From assembly GCF_002964605.1 (NCBI RefSeq), contig NZ_PQDH01000001.1:310001-374000 (forward strand): a DNA stretch of 64,000 nt, given 5' to 3'. Source of the stretch: Vallitalea okinawensis. Lineage in GTDB: Bacteria > Bacillota > Clostridia > Lachnospirales > PQDH01. Below are positions 42,823-52,361 of this stretch, in pieces (the first letter of the stretch is position 1; every line of letters begins with the position of its first letter). The notes below the pieces were generated by a model. It searched no databases. It was not told the origin of the DNA and saw only the letters and a program-made list of their open reading frames with translations. The translations under genes and the position numbers were made by a program.

Positions 42823-43479
42823 TTAAGCCCTCCTAATTGCTAATACAATTTCAATAATATCAGAAATATCTTCAATAACATCTGATATGTCAGCAATTTT
42901 TGATATAATACTTCTTAGTTGATTTTTCTCTGCTAGAGATACATTATCTTCGAAAAGAACTTTAATGGCTTCATATTCATAATCGTCAACTTCACTTTCT
43001 AATTTTTCTATATCTTTAAGAATAGTGAAATTACCTTTGTCATCATTCATTTTAATGAATAGGTTACGAACGACTTCCTCTAAGAGATTAAATTGTTCAC
43101 AGGTTTTCGTATTGATATTGTGGATATTTGTTTTGAGAGGTTTTGGAAAATAGATTTTTTGTAATAAGATTTGCTTAACAACTTCTTCACATTGGTTAGC
43201 AATCTCATCGATAAATTCAATAAGTTTTAATATTTCGCGGCGAGTATCTGGTAGTAAAGCCCCGTTTAATAATGATTGGATGATTTGATGGCGGTTTGCA
43301 TCAGCAGTAGATTCTAATTCTTCTACCTTTTCGCCTAATTTTTTGGCTTCATCTGTTATGCCTTCATCCACTACAATATCTAGAAATTTTTGAAAAGTCT
43401 CTAAACATTCTTGTACTGAGTCCACATGCTTTTGCACTAGATCATGGACATTTTCTCCTTTGTTTTTAGAGAAAAACAT
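42823..43479 (-). CDS. PhoU-like Pit accessory protein (DUF47)
   Basis: A 218-residue all-helical protein of the DUF47/PhoU-related family; FLDIVVDEGITDEAKKLGEK, DTRREILKLIEFIDEIANQC and the C-terminal ISDVIEDISDIIEIVLAIRRA fit. It precedes a PiT transporter gene, the standard arrangement, and is thought to control phosphate uptake by that transporter. GGAGG lies upstream of the ATG. Confidence 0.93.
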   Translation of the reverse strand: MFFSKNKGENVHDLVQKHVDSVQECLETFQKFLDIVVDEGITDEAKKLGEKVEELESTADANRHQIIQSLLNGALLPDTRREILKLIEFIDEIANQCEEVVKQILLQKIYFPKPLKTNIHNINTKTCEQFNLLEEVVRNLFIKMNDDKGNFTILKDIEKLESEVDDYEYEAIKVLFEDNVSLAEKNQLRSIISKIADISDVIEDISDIIEIVLAIRRA

Positions 43480-43862
43480 ACTTTTACCTCCTCTTTCACA
43501 TAGGCATTTTCGCCTTTAATATGCTGAGCAATTATAAAGTCATCTGACAATACACTGCTTTAGCGATAACTTATTATAATATAGGTTGAACGTTTTCTCA
43601 ACAGTTTTTTCAAAGTATATTGTATACTAGCAAATAAGTTTTATGCAACCGTTTTTATTAGTCTCTTACTGAGAGTTTATTCCATATTACCCCTGTATTA
43701 CGATTTCTGTATACCCAAATATTAGAATACACTTAATCAAACTTAGTTTCAGCAATATAACGAAAAACATACACGATACCCCATCTTTTTCTTTTCATAG
43801 ATACCTTGTCTATGATAAAATAGCATTAGTTACTGAATATAATTCTGGAAAGGAAAAAGGCT
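43480..43862. other. Divergent intergenic region DUF47-pit / DUF5721-like gene
   Basis: The promoter of the DUF47-pit operon is TTGAGA (43601-43596), a 17-nt spacer and TATAAT (43578-43573) on the minus strand. No Pho-box repeat is obvious. The rightward gene has only weak promoter candidates near 43790-43820, where an inverted repeat CATAGA/TCTATG is seen. The middle of the region holds nothing I can identify. Confidence 0.6.
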
Positions 43863-44336
43863 ATGGTGGCACTAAAAATCATAGAAACAAAGCCCTTCAT
43901 GGCGCACCTATTAAAAGGGTCTCTTTTTGATACTTGGGAAGGTCGACAAATGGAAATCCGTACTTATACCAAGTTTAGTATAGACTGCAAAGTTAATAAA
44001 GATTTTTATACCCAAGAAGAATTCGAATTATTACATCACACCTCTTATGCTTCTTGGTCTCAACTGAAAGAGTCTGTTTTTCAGATTATTAAAGGCAATA
44101 AGACTCCAACAGAAATGAAGATTGTATTAGCTAAACCAATAACTTCTATAGAAGATCTAGATCCCAATTTAGTAGACGGTGTCTTTATTAATATTCACTT
44201 TGAAAACGGTGGAGTGGTTATAACAACTGGTACCTCCATGAAGACATTTACACTTGACAAGTCCACAGATCACTATTGGGACAATTGCGTTAAAGATTTT
44301 TTCCAAAGAAATGGTATACTATTTGAAGAGCGATAG
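43863..44336 (+). CDS. Conserved protein, DUF5721-like
   Basis: A 157-residue cytoplasmic protein with no recognised catalytic motif. ALKIIETKPFMAHLLKGSLF, the RTYTKFSIDCKVNKDFY segment and the Trp-containing EYASW-like stretch resemble a family of unknown function (DUF5721) common in Clostridia. AGGAAA lies upstream of the ATG. It is followed within 20 nt by the CIRCE hairpin of htpG, which may also end its transcript. No function is proposed. Confidence 0.75.
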   Translation: MVALKIIETKPFMAHLLKGSLFDTWEGRQMEIRTYTKFSIDCKVNKDFYTQEEFELLHHTSYASWSQLKESVFQIIKGNKTPTEMKIVLAKPITSIEDLDPNLVDGVFINIHFENGGVVITTGTSMKTFTLDKSTDHYWDNCVKDFFQRNGILFEER

Positions 44337-44353
44337 TCATTTCACTCGATCTT

Positions 44354-44380
44354 TTAGCACTCTCATTAAGAGAGTGCTAA
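44354..44380 (+). promoter_or_regulatory. CIRCE element (HrcA operator)
   Basis: TTAGCACTC-N9-GAGTGCTAA is a perfect CIRCE. The arms extend to 11 bp (TTAGCACTCTC/GAGAGTGCTAA) and are followed by TTTTGTC, so the same hairpin could terminate the upstream transcript. It lies 7 nt upstream of the htpG -35 box. Confidence 0.95.
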
Positions 44381-44387
44381 TTTTGTC

Positions 44388-44416
44388 TTGACATTGAAAA
44401 TCTTTAGTTATATCAT
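44388..44416 (+). promoter_or_regulatory. Promoter of htpG
   Basis: TTGACA (44388-44393), a 17-nt spacer and TATCAT (44411-44416). The transcript would begin near 44423, about 57 nt before the start codon. Confidence 0.8.
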
Positions 44417-44479
44417 TAATAACAGAGAATATTATTTATAGGCAATATACTTATGCCTAATCGAAAAGGAGATGAAATT

Positions 44480-46375
44480 ATGGCACATGAAAATGGCAAT
44501 TTATCCATCCATAGTGAAAATATTTTCCCTATAATTAAAAAATGGCTCTATTCTGATAAAGACATTTTTATTCGTGAATTAATTTCAAACAGTTCAGATG
44601 CCATTAGTAAGTTAAAGAAACTTAACATAATGGGAGAAGTAGAAATTGGTGAAAACACTGATTTTAGAATAACTGTTGAGATAGACCAAGAAGCCAAAAC
44701 TATTAAAGTTATGGATAATGGTATTGGTATGACAGCTGATGAAGTAAAAAAATATATTAATCAAATTGCTTTCTCAGGTGCAGAAGACTTCTTAACTAAA
44801 TACAAAGATAAAACTTCTGAAGACCAAATTATTGGTCACTTTGGATTAGGTTTCTATTCTGCATTCATGGTTGCATCAAAAGTTGAGATTGATACGCTGT
44901 CCTACCAGGAAAATGCTAAACCCGTTCACTGGATCTGTGAAGGCGGTTCCACTTATGAGATGGAAGAAGGAAGTAAAGATACAAGAGGTACTACAATTAC
45001 CCTTCATGTAGGAGAAGATAGTGAGGAATTCTTGAATGAATTCACACTCCGTCAAACCATCCAAAAATACTGTTCATTCATGCCATTTGAAATTTACTTA
45101 GAAACAATCAAAAATGAGGAACCAAAAGCTGAAGAGACAGCCGATGAAGACAAGGCAGAAGATGCCGAACCAGCTGCTCCAACACCCCTTAATGATCCAA
45201 CACCATTATGGCTCAAAAAACCTAGTGAATGTACCGATGAAGAATATAAAGCCTTCTACCATAAAGTTTTTATGGACTTTAAAGAACCTTTATTCTGGAT
45301 TCATCTTAATATGGATTACCCTCTTAACTTAAAAGGTATTCTTTATTTCCCTAAGCTAGGTAATGAATTTGAGACTGCTGAAGGTCAAGTTAAATTATAC
45401 TGTAATCAAGTTTTTGTTGCAGACAATATTAAAGAAGTTATACCTGAATTTTTACTTCTATTAAAAGGAGTAATTGACTGTCCTGACTTCCCATTAAATG
45501 TTTCAAGAAGTTTCCTTCAAAATGATGGTTACGTAACAAAGATTTCAGAATACATTACTAAGAAAGTTGCTGATAAGTTGAAGCAAATTTCTAAAAAAGA
45601 AAAAGAAAACTTTGAGAAGTATTGGGATGATATTCATCCATTCATTAAGTACGGTTGCTTAAGAAACGATAAGTTCTATGATAAGGTAAAGGATATTGTT
45701 ATTTATAAAACAACAAAAGGTGAATTTATAACCCTTCCTGATTATTTAGAAAGAAATCGTGATAAGCATGAAAATAAAGTCTTCTATGTGACAGATGAAA
45801 ATCAACAATCCCAGTACATTAAGATGTTTGATGAGCATGATATGGAAGCTGTTATACTTCCAACTACCATCGATCAACCTTTCATCTCACATATTGAAAT
45901 GAAAAATAATGAGGTTAAGTTCGCACGTATCGATGCAGATCTTACAGATCTCATGAAATCTGAAACTGATGAAGAACAAAATAAAACGTTAGGTGAAGAT
46001 CTTCAAAAGCTGTTTACTGAAACACTTGGTAAAGAAGTTAAAGTTAAAGCCGAAAATCTAAAAACAGCTTCTGTTTCAGCTATGATCCTTTTATCAGAAG
46101 AATCTCGTCGTTTCCAAGACATGGCCAAAATGTATGGTAATATGGGTATGATGGGCATGCCGATGGAAAATGATGAAACTTTAGTTGTTAATACTAACAA
46201 TAACCTTATTGAATACTTAATCGCTAATAAAGATAACGAAGATCGTAAAGAGGAACTCAAAATAGTATGTGAGCAAGTTTATGACTTAGCAATGCTCAGC
46301 CATAAACCTCTTGAACCAGAGGCTATGACTCGATTCATTCAACGTTCTAATGATATATTAACAAAGTTAATATAA
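44480..46375 (+). CDS. htpG: Molecular chaperone HtpG (Hsp90)
   Basis: A 631-residue Hsp90. The GHKL ATPase domain carries ELISNSSDAISKL, MDNGIGM and IGHFGLGFYSAFMV; the middle domain has CPDFPLNVSRSFLQND; the C-terminal dimerisation domain contains a Met/Gly-rich loop (MYGNMGMMGMPM). An acidic insertion (EPKAEETADEDKAEDAEPAA, about residues 215-234) links the N and middle domains, somewhat like the charged linker of eukaryotic Hsp90. ATG at 44480 with AAGGAG upstream is chosen over an in-frame start at 44453. A CIRCE element in front implies HrcA heat-shock control. Confidence 0.96.
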   Translation: MAHENGNLSIHSENIFPIIKKWLYSDKDIFIRELISNSSDAISKLKKLNIMGEVEIGENTDFRITVEIDQEAKTIKVMDNGIGMTADEVKKYINQIAFSGAEDFLTKYKDKTSEDQIIGHFGLGFYSAFMVASKVEIDTLSYQENAKPVHWICEGGSTYEMEEGSKDTRGTTITLHVGEDSEEFLNEFTLRQTIQKYCSFMPFEIYLETIKNEEPKAEETADEDKAEDAEPAAPTPLNDPTPLWLKKPSECTDEEYKAFYHKVFMDFKEPLFWIHLNMDYPLNLKGILYFPKLGNEFETAEGQVKLYCNQVFVADNIKEVIPEFLLLLKGVIDCPDFPLNVSRSFLQNDGYVTKISEYITKKVADKLKQISKKEKENFEKYWDDIHPFIKYGCLRNDKFYDKVKDIVIYKTTKGEFITLPDYLERNRDKHENKVFYVTDENQQSQYIKMFDEHDMEAVILPTTIDQPFISHIEMKNNEVKFARIDADLTDLMKSETDEEQNKTLGEDLQKLFTETLGKEVKVKAENLKTASVSAMILLSEESRRFQDMAKMYGNMGMMGMPMENDETLVVNTNNNLIEYLIANKDNEDRKEELKIVCEQVYDLAMLSHKPLEPEAMTRFIQRSNDILTKLI

Positions 46376-46400
46376 AAAAAAAGCAGTTATTTCCAAAGTA

Positions 46401-46434
46401 AAGGAAGGTCTCAAGTTTATTAGAGACCTTCCTT
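46401..46434. terminator. Terminator between htpG and the LuxR-ATPase gene
   Basis: A perfect 12-bp stem AAGGAAGGTCTC/GAGACCTTCCTT with a 10-nt loop lies between convergent genes. Confidence 0.85.
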
Positions 46435-46438
46435 ATGA

Positions 46439-49400
46439 CTATTGATTGATTAGTCCAAGCTCTTTTGCTTTCATCACAGCTTGAATTCTTTTGTTCACAC
46501 CTAATTTCCCATAAATATTCAATACATGTGTCTTAACTGTACTTACTGATACAAGTAAAGTTTGGGCGATATCTTTATTGGACTTTCCTAGAGCTATTAA
46601 TGCAAGTACTTCAGATTCTCGCTCTGTCAATGGAACAGGCATCTCCTCAAAATTAACAGTTCCCTTGGTATAATGGTTATATGATTGCATTTTCTTCAAA
46701 TAGCATATGTGGCTAGAAACAATTTTAACAAACTTCATTTTATGAGATGTAAAGTTTTCTGCTTTAGTATTATGTTGTAAGTAGATCACTCCAGCAAAAA
46801 TGTTGTCATGAAGAAGCGGCATGCAAACTACAGCTCCAGGCTGATTATTTATTAAGTAAGTATCATTTGAGAAGACACCCCAATTTTGATCTTTTATTAA
46901 AAAAACAGGTTCATAGGTTCTTGCTACGTATCTAATCACCTTTTTGGACACTGTTTGCACTTCATCTAAATGTTCACAGGTTGATTGAGAAATATATTCT
47001 GGATCTATCACGGCATCAATTTGTAAGATTTCGTCACTTTCCCTAAAGATATATCCTTTATCTGCTCTAGTGAATTTTAGAATAAGTTCAAGTAGCATTT
47101 TATCTCTTTGTTTTATATGAGGTTCATTCATAATGTTATCGAGTTCATGCAAGCTAGCCGCAAACTCCATTTTTATACTTTCAGATAGATGTATATCGTT
47201 TAAATCTTTTTCTTCATTATTTCTTATAGATTCAAATTTATGTTTAATAAACATATGATATTGATGTAGAAGCATTATTGCTTTGGCGTTAGCTCCCCAA
47301 TCAGTGTAATGCTTTATAGCATCATGCAAATAAACACCTGCAATCTTATATTTCTCTTTAGCTAGATAATAACGGCCAGCAAGTTCGTTAGCCAGTGCTT
47401 TATTCTGCATATATCCATACTTTTCTGCAGTTTCTATGGATTGATCATAGTAATTCATAGCTTTAATATTTTGATCTGATAAACGAGCTATTTCAGCTTC
47501 AATCAATAAATATTTATGAAGAAAGTTGTCTTGGCAATTCTCTGCCCATTTTTTTAGTTTATTCTTTATTTTCTTTAACAGACGTCTATGCTTTTTCTGT
47601 ACCTTACATGATGAGCCTTTATATTGAGCTGTAATAATTAATGCATAATAAAAAAAGATTTCTGTAGCAAAGTAATAGCCGGTTACAGCTTGAATATACT
47701 TAAAAGCATTCTCAATATTTTCTAAAGCCAATTCATTGTCACCCAGCAAATATGCTGTTTCAGCTTTATAAAGATAATAATTCACTATCTCATTTTTCTC
47801 TTGAAGAATTAACTCATTCTCGAAGCCCTCATCCATGAAGTTATTAATATATTTCTTATCACCTTCAAGATACGTGATAACTTCTTTAATCATATTAATA
47901 GAATTCAAAACAGTACTGAAGCCCTTGTCTCTAGCAAACTCTAAGTAATATTCACAATCCTCCTTAAGCTGTTCCAGATTAATCCCTATGCTTAAGCTCA
48001 TTTCTACGATACTCGTAATACTATACCCAGCAAATAGATACTCTCCTGATTCTAGTCCAAATGAAAAAGCACTTTTTGCATACTGTATTGCTATTTTACA
48101 ATGCTGCGTCCAATAAATGACAAATGTACCTAGAGCAAGATGAACGACACTTTTTGCTGCTGTGTCATCATATACCTCACTTAAGTTCAATGCTGATCGC
48201 CCTATAGCATTAGCTTTTTTCAAGTTACCAATGATATTAGCTGTAAAAAAAGCATAACCCGCATACCCAATTGAAGCATTTTTAGTATTTCCGTGAATTG
48301 CTGAGATATTGGCTAATTTCAATATGACTAATAAAAACAACCTTGGATCTGTAATATTGGCTGACGGTGTTATAACTGTCAATATTTCTAATGATGCTTT
48401 TATATTTTTTGCATCCACTTCTTTTAAGGTGGTTAATTTATTAATCCTCCTATTCCTGAAAAGCCATAAGGAAAGTAGTATTTCACTAAGAATATGCCAA
48501 CTGCCTGCTTCCTCTGATAAATGACACCCTATATATTTGAGAGCTATTACACCATGATTAATGGCTTTTGCATAATCGCCGATAAGAGAGCGATACACTG
48601 CTATCTGACTATGTATTTCAGACTTTTGTGTATCCGTTTTAGCATGAGCTAATAATTGCTCAAACAGATCTTCTGCTTTTGTAAAATGCTTACAGACGTA
48701 TTCACACTGGGACAGTTGAAAATGAAGTTCATAGGTCAGGTCATAATCCACCTGCCATGAATCAAAAGATAATAAACCTAAACCAGTTTCTAAAAATTGA
48801 AGCGCTTCTTGAAAAGCAGCAGTTGTCTTAGCCTTTTTACCAGCTATTAAGTAGTATTTTGAAAGTAGTAATCTTTCCTTCGTATCTTCAACTAATTCAA
48901 TGGAAAAAGTAAAATGCGGCATAACACTAACTAATCGTTTCTCAAGCTCTTCTGGCTGAATATGTTGAAGTAATGATTGACCGATGATTAAATGGATTTC
49001 TTTCCTTTCTTGAAGGTCCATTAAATCACATGCCGCCTGTTGAACTCGATCATGAATGAATTCATAATTTATTGAATGAAGAGTTTTTTTTGATACTATC
49101 AGTCCTTCATTGATAAGTATATCTAGGTCATCAGTAACCTCGTTTTTATCACCAAGTTGACTGATCATTAATAGGGTATCCAGATCAAAAGAATTTCCTA
49201 GACATGATAAAAATTTTATGAGCTCTTTTGGTTTTTTAGGAATTCTATTCAGTTTATTGATTAGAAATTTAACAACACCAATATCTGTTTGAATATTGTT
49301 AATTAATTGACTCTTCCATTGCCAACAGCCTTCTTTTTTGGTCAAAATTATGTAGTTTTTCTCAAGCATTAATTGGAGCAACTGCATGATATAAAAAGGA

Positions 49401-50227
49401 TTTCCTAATGTTTTCTTATAAATTACCTCTGTAAGACTTAGGCGGTCTAAAATGGGTTCTTTAAAAAAAGCTTTAAGGATTCCTTCAGTAGCATCAAAAT
49501 TAAAATTTCTTAAATGAAGCGTTTTTATTGATTCGTTCTTTTTATCTATACTTTGTAAAACATCAAAGAAAGGGTGTTTTTCATAAATCTCTTCTTCTCG
49601 ATAGGCACCTATAAGTAACATATACTTATGACTCTGTTCATCGATTAATTGCTGAAATAGTTCAACGGAGGCTTCATCAGCCCATTGTAAGTCATCAATA
49701 AAAAGTACAAGTGGATGTTCTTTCGTAGCAAAAGCTTGTATAAAATGAATAAATATCCTTTCAAATCCTTTTTTCGCCTTTTGAGGATCAAGATTCTTAC
49801 TCAAAGATTGTTTCCCAATGATTAAATCAATCTCTGGAATTATTTCAGTAATCGCCCCCCCATTTTTGCCGAGTACAGCTTTTAGCTTCTTTTTCCAAGT
49901 TTCTACACTTGCTTTAGGTTCAGTAAGAATAACTTTGATGAGTGTTCTAAATGCTTGAACAAAAGGCTTGTATGGCTCATTTCGATTGACTTGGTCAAAC
50001 TTCCCACTGACATAATAGACCTCTTCAGAGATGATATTATGTATGACCTGTTTAGCCAGGGTCGTTTTGCCAGTACCTGAGTACCCTCTTATGAAGACAA
50101 TTTCATAATTTCCCTGTTCAACCCTCTCATAGGCTTTTCTTAGTTTTAGACTTTCTTCACTTCTACCATAAAATATGGAATAATTTACTAAGTCACTACT
50201 TTTTTCACTCATTTCTTTGGCATACAT
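46439..50227 (-). CDS. Large ATPase-GAF-LuxR transcriptional regulator
   Basis: A 1262-residue protein. Residues 18-300 are an AAA_16-type STAND ATPase: Walker A RGYSGTGKTT (48-56) and Walker B LVLFIDDLQW (173-182). Residues about 330-400 are a winged-helix-like region, about 430-1000 helical repeats of TPR type, about 1040-1185 a GAF domain (ending AGVIYLQHNT), and the last 65 a LuxR HTH (LTERESEVLALIALGKSNKD). It resembles LAL/MalT regulators but with a GAF sensor before the HTH. The ATPase-TPR part is like that of large serine/threonine or hybrid kinases, here with the kinase replaced by a DNA-binding domain. ATG at 50227 has GGGGGG 6 nt upstream. Target genes unknown. Confidence 0.88.
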   Translation of the reverse strand: MYAKEMSEKSSDLVNYSIFYGRSEESLKLRKAYERVEQGNYEIVFIRGYSGTGKTTLAKQVIHNIISEEVYYVSGKFDQVNRNEPYKPFVQAFRTLIKVILTEPKASVETWKKKLKAVLGKNGGAITEIIPEIDLIIGKQSLSKNLDPQKAKKGFERIFIHFIQAFATKEHPLVLFIDDLQWADEASVELFQQLIDEQSHKYMLLIGAYREEEIYEKHPFFDVLQSIDKKNESIKTLHLRNFNFDATEGILKAFFKEPILDRLSLTEVIYKKTLGNPFYIMQLLQLMLEKNYIILTKKEGCWQWKSQLINNIQTDIGVVKFLINKLNRIPKKPKELIKFLSCLGNSFDLDTLLMISQLGDKNEVTDDLDILINEGLIVSKKTLHSINYEFIHDRVQQAACDLMDLQERKEIHLIIGQSLLQHIQPEELEKRLVSVMPHFTFSIELVEDTKERLLLSKYYLIAGKKAKTTAAFQEALQFLETGLGLLSFDSWQVDYDLTYELHFQLSQCEYVCKHFTKAEDLFEQLLAHAKTDTQKSEIHSQIAVYRSLIGDYAKAINHGVIALKYIGCHLSEEAGSWHILSEILLSLWLFRNRRINKLTTLKEVDAKNIKASLEILTVITPSANITDPRLFLLVILKLANISAIHGNTKNASIGYAGYAFFTANIIGNLKKANAIGRSALNLSEVYDDTAAKSVVHLALGTFVIYWTQHCKIAIQYAKSAFSFGLESGEYLFAGYSITSIVEMSLSIGINLEQLKEDCEYYLEFARDKGFSTVLNSINMIKEVITYLEGDKKYINNFMDEGFENELILQEKNEIVNYYLYKAETAYLLGDNELALENIENAFKYIQAVTGYYFATEIFFYYALIITAQYKGSSCKVQKKHRRLLKKIKNKLKKWAENCQDNFLHKYLLIEAEIARLSDQNIKAMNYYDQSIETAEKYGYMQNKALANELAGRYYLAKEKYKIAGVYLHDAIKHYTDWGANAKAIMLLHQYHMFIKHKFESIRNNEEKDLNDIHLSESIKMEFAASLHELDNIMNEPHIKQRDKMLLELILKFTRADKGYIFRESDEILQIDAVIDPEYISQSTCEHLDEVQTVSKKVIRYVARTYEPVFLIKDQNWGVFSNDTYLINNQPGAVVCMPLLHDNIFAGVIYLQHNTKAENFTSHKMKFVKIVSSHICYLKKMQSYNHYTKGTVNFEEMPVPLTERESEVLALIALGKSNKDIAQTLLVSVSTVKTHVLNIYGKLGVNKRIQAVMKAKELGLINQ

Positions 50228-50454
50228 GATGTCCCCCCCATAACCCAATAACAAAAGTGATAATTGCCGCATTTCTAGTGTGTCTCTGCTATAAAATAAG
50301 TTGTATGTCTATAATATCAAATAATTATTATTTTTTCCATAATTTTTTTGTAGTTTCTTGGCTAAAAAACTAGTCCCATACAATAATTCAAAGATTGCTA
50401 CTATTCATCTTTCATATGTTAGTCAGTCTAGCATAATATTAAAATAACAAAAAT

Positions 50455-50488
50455 AAGGAATCAAAAGATTCCTATCTTTTGATTCCTT
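50455..50488. terminator. Orphan 14-bp hairpin
   Basis: A perfect stem AAGGAATCAAAAGA/TCTTTTGATTCCTT with a 6-nt loop. It lies 230 bp from the nearest start codon and has no gene directly before it, so it marks the end of an unannotated transcript or a small RNA. Confidence 0.55.
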
Positions 50489-50817
50489 ATTCCTTATGTA
50501 TTTCTTAAATATCACTCTTGTCCATCAAGATGGTGATTCAACCGTACAATTATCTATATATATCATAACAAATACCCCATTAATTCTATTTGATGATATT
50601 AGGCCAATAATACATCAAACTTGTTTACCACCTATCAGAACTATACAGTACCTATCCCTCTCCTCCTTTGAGTTTTTTTTACATCTTACCGAAATTATAT
50701 CAAATTCACCTAAAAACCACATCAACCAAAAGTATGAGATTATCTAAAAAACATCCATTTTACGGGTAATATTATAGGTTTCATCACCAGATGCAAACTT
50801 ATTTATTCCTAAGCAAG

Positions 50818-50847
50818 AAAGCTGCCAACTTACAAGTCAACAGCTTT
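50818..50847 (-). terminator. Terminator of the six-gene sugar operon
   Basis: AAAGCTG/CAGCTTT with an inner ACTT/AAGT stem and a 3x3 internal loop lies 9 nt after the FGGY kinase stop, followed by CTTGCTT on the minus strand. Confidence 0.75.
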
Positions 50848-50855
50848 TAAGTATC

Positions 50856-52361
50856 CTACCACATATGACTAGTCATCAAACAGGATAGCTTTAAATACTC
50901 TTCATAAGACTCTCTATAAGTCTTAACATGGTCATCGTTTGGTTCATGAACCCGTAATACTTTAACAGTTGTTTTTACCGCTTCTTGAAAATCCTTATAA
51001 ACACCAGTTCCAACACCTGCCAGAATGGCTGCACCAAGAGTGGTAGCATGGTCTGAGTATGGCACTTCTATTCTTTTCCCGGTCACATCAGACTTAATTT
51101 GTGTCCAGACAAGACTGTTAGAACTTCCACCAACACTGGTTAGGGTTTTAGTGTAAACATTCACTTCTTTAGCAGTATCAAGGTTATGTTTTAGAGAATA
51201 GGCTACCCCCTCCATCGTACTTCGAATCATGTGTGATCGGGTTTTATCATATCCAAGTCCATAATAGACTCCTTTAGCATCACCATTCCATAAAGGAGAC
51301 CTTTCACCTTTCATATAAGGAAGAAATAATACCCCATCACTGCCTGCTGGGATTTCACCCGCCTCTTGACTCATTATCACAAAAGGATTAGTATCCTCGT
51401 CTTTAGCTAGTGCTTCTTCTTTGTAACCCAGTTCTCTGTTGAACCAGTTCAAAGTCCCTCCCCCACCAGTTGTTCCACCTTGAAGTAACCAATGATTTGG
51501 CACCACATGATAACCTAATATCAACTTGGGATGTATAACTGGTTGGTCTAAACAAATGCTCATCCCTCCTGCTTGACCGCCTTGTTCTTGTGTTTGACCA
51601 ACATGGATGACACCTGCTCCTAGAGTGCAACAAGCAGCATCCAACCCTCCTGCTACAACAGGTGTCCCTACAGCTAATCCTGTAAGAAATGCCGCCTTCT
51701 TTGTCACATGTCCTACCACTTCATGGGAATGATAAAAGGGTGGAATTAGTTCTATTGAGATTCCAAGCTGTCTCGCTATATCTTTATCTAATTGCCCTTT
51801 AGAAATATCAAAAAAATGATAGGCATAGCCCTGTGAATAATCTTGTGACATGACACCAGTTAATTGATAGACAATATAGGAGTTACTTTGCAGAAATTTA
51901 TGGGTTTTAGAATAAACTTCTGGCTTATTCTCTTTTAGCCATAACATCTTAGGTGTCATATAACATGCATCAACTGGATTACCGCTTAAGGCTATAAGTG
52001 CTTCTTCCCCAACAGTTTTTTTCATCCACTCTGCTTCTTTTGTAGCTCTACGGTCTAACCATATCATGGTTTTACAAAGAACTTTTCCCTCCTGATCCAC
52101 AGGTATACACGCCCAAGAGATACCGTCTACTCCTATCCCTTTAATTTGCTTTGCATCAATATCACTTGTCTCAAGCATTTCCTTGATACCTTCCATGATA
52201 GCTATCCACCAGTCATTACAATCTTGTTCAACTTCTCCATGTTCACCATAAAAAGTGGGATAGGTCTTCAAGGTTTCTGCTACGACATTGCCTTTACTAT
52301 TGAATATAGTCATTTTACATCCTGATGTGCCCTGATCGATGCCTAATAAATACTCCATCAT
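50856..52361 (-). CDS. FGGY family carbohydrate kinase (xylulokinase-like)
   Basis: A 501-residue sugar kinase: N-terminal phosphate motif LLGIDQGTSGCKMTIF, GVDGISWACIPVD, GGLDAACCTLGAG and the C-terminal SVGGSSNSLVWTQIKSDVTG fit the XylB group. The start codon overlaps the stop of the mutarotase gene (ATGA). It is the last gene of the operon that also encodes a PfkB-type kinase and a ketose-bisphosphate aldolase, so it may phosphorylate a ketohexose formed by the upstream dehydrogenase. The substrate is unknown; D-xylulose, L-fuculose and D-tagatose are all compatible. Confidence 0.88.
   Translation of the reverse strand: MMEYLLGIDQGTSGCKMTIFNSKGNVVAETLKTYPTFYGEHGEVEQDCNDWWIAIMEGIKEMLETSDIDAKQIKGIGVDGISWACIPVDQEGKVLCKTMIWLDRRATKEAEWMKKTVGEEALIALSGNPVDACYMTPKMLWLKENKPEVYSKTHKFLQSNSYIVYQLTGVMSQDYSQGYAYHFFDISKGQLDKDIARQLGISIELIPPFYHSHEVVGHVTKKAAFLTGLAVGTPVVAGGLDAACCTLGAGVIHVGQTQEQGGQAGGMSICLDQPVIHPKLILGYHVVPNHWLLQGGTTGGGGTLNWFNRELGYKEEALAKDEDTNPFVIMSQEAGEIPAGSDGVLFLPYMKGERSPLWNGDAKGVYYGLGYDKTRSHMIRSTMEGVAYSLKHNLDTAKEVNVYTKTLTSVGGSSNSLVWTQIKSDVTGKRIEVPYSDHATTLGAAILAGVGTGVYKDFQEAVKTTVKVLRVHEPNDDHVKTYRESYEEYLKLSCLMTSHMW

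Larger units (their letters stand above)
50228..50855. other. Gene-poor 0.6-kb region
   Basis: It contains two hairpins (50455-50488 and 50818-50847). Between them, on the minus strand, are an extended -10 TGATATAAT and a purine-rich AAAGGAGGAG not followed by a convincing start codon. A plus-strand frame at 50496-50747 has no ribosome site and unusual composition. I see no gene I would call; a decayed gene or a small RNA is possible. Confidence 0.4.

Noticed and set aside
50496-50747. Plus-strand 83-codon open frame in the gap before the sugar operon
   Set aside because: No ribosome site, no recognisable domain, and the opposite strand is about as open; it starts just after an orphan hairpin. 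Composition looks like chance reading of AT-rich DNA.
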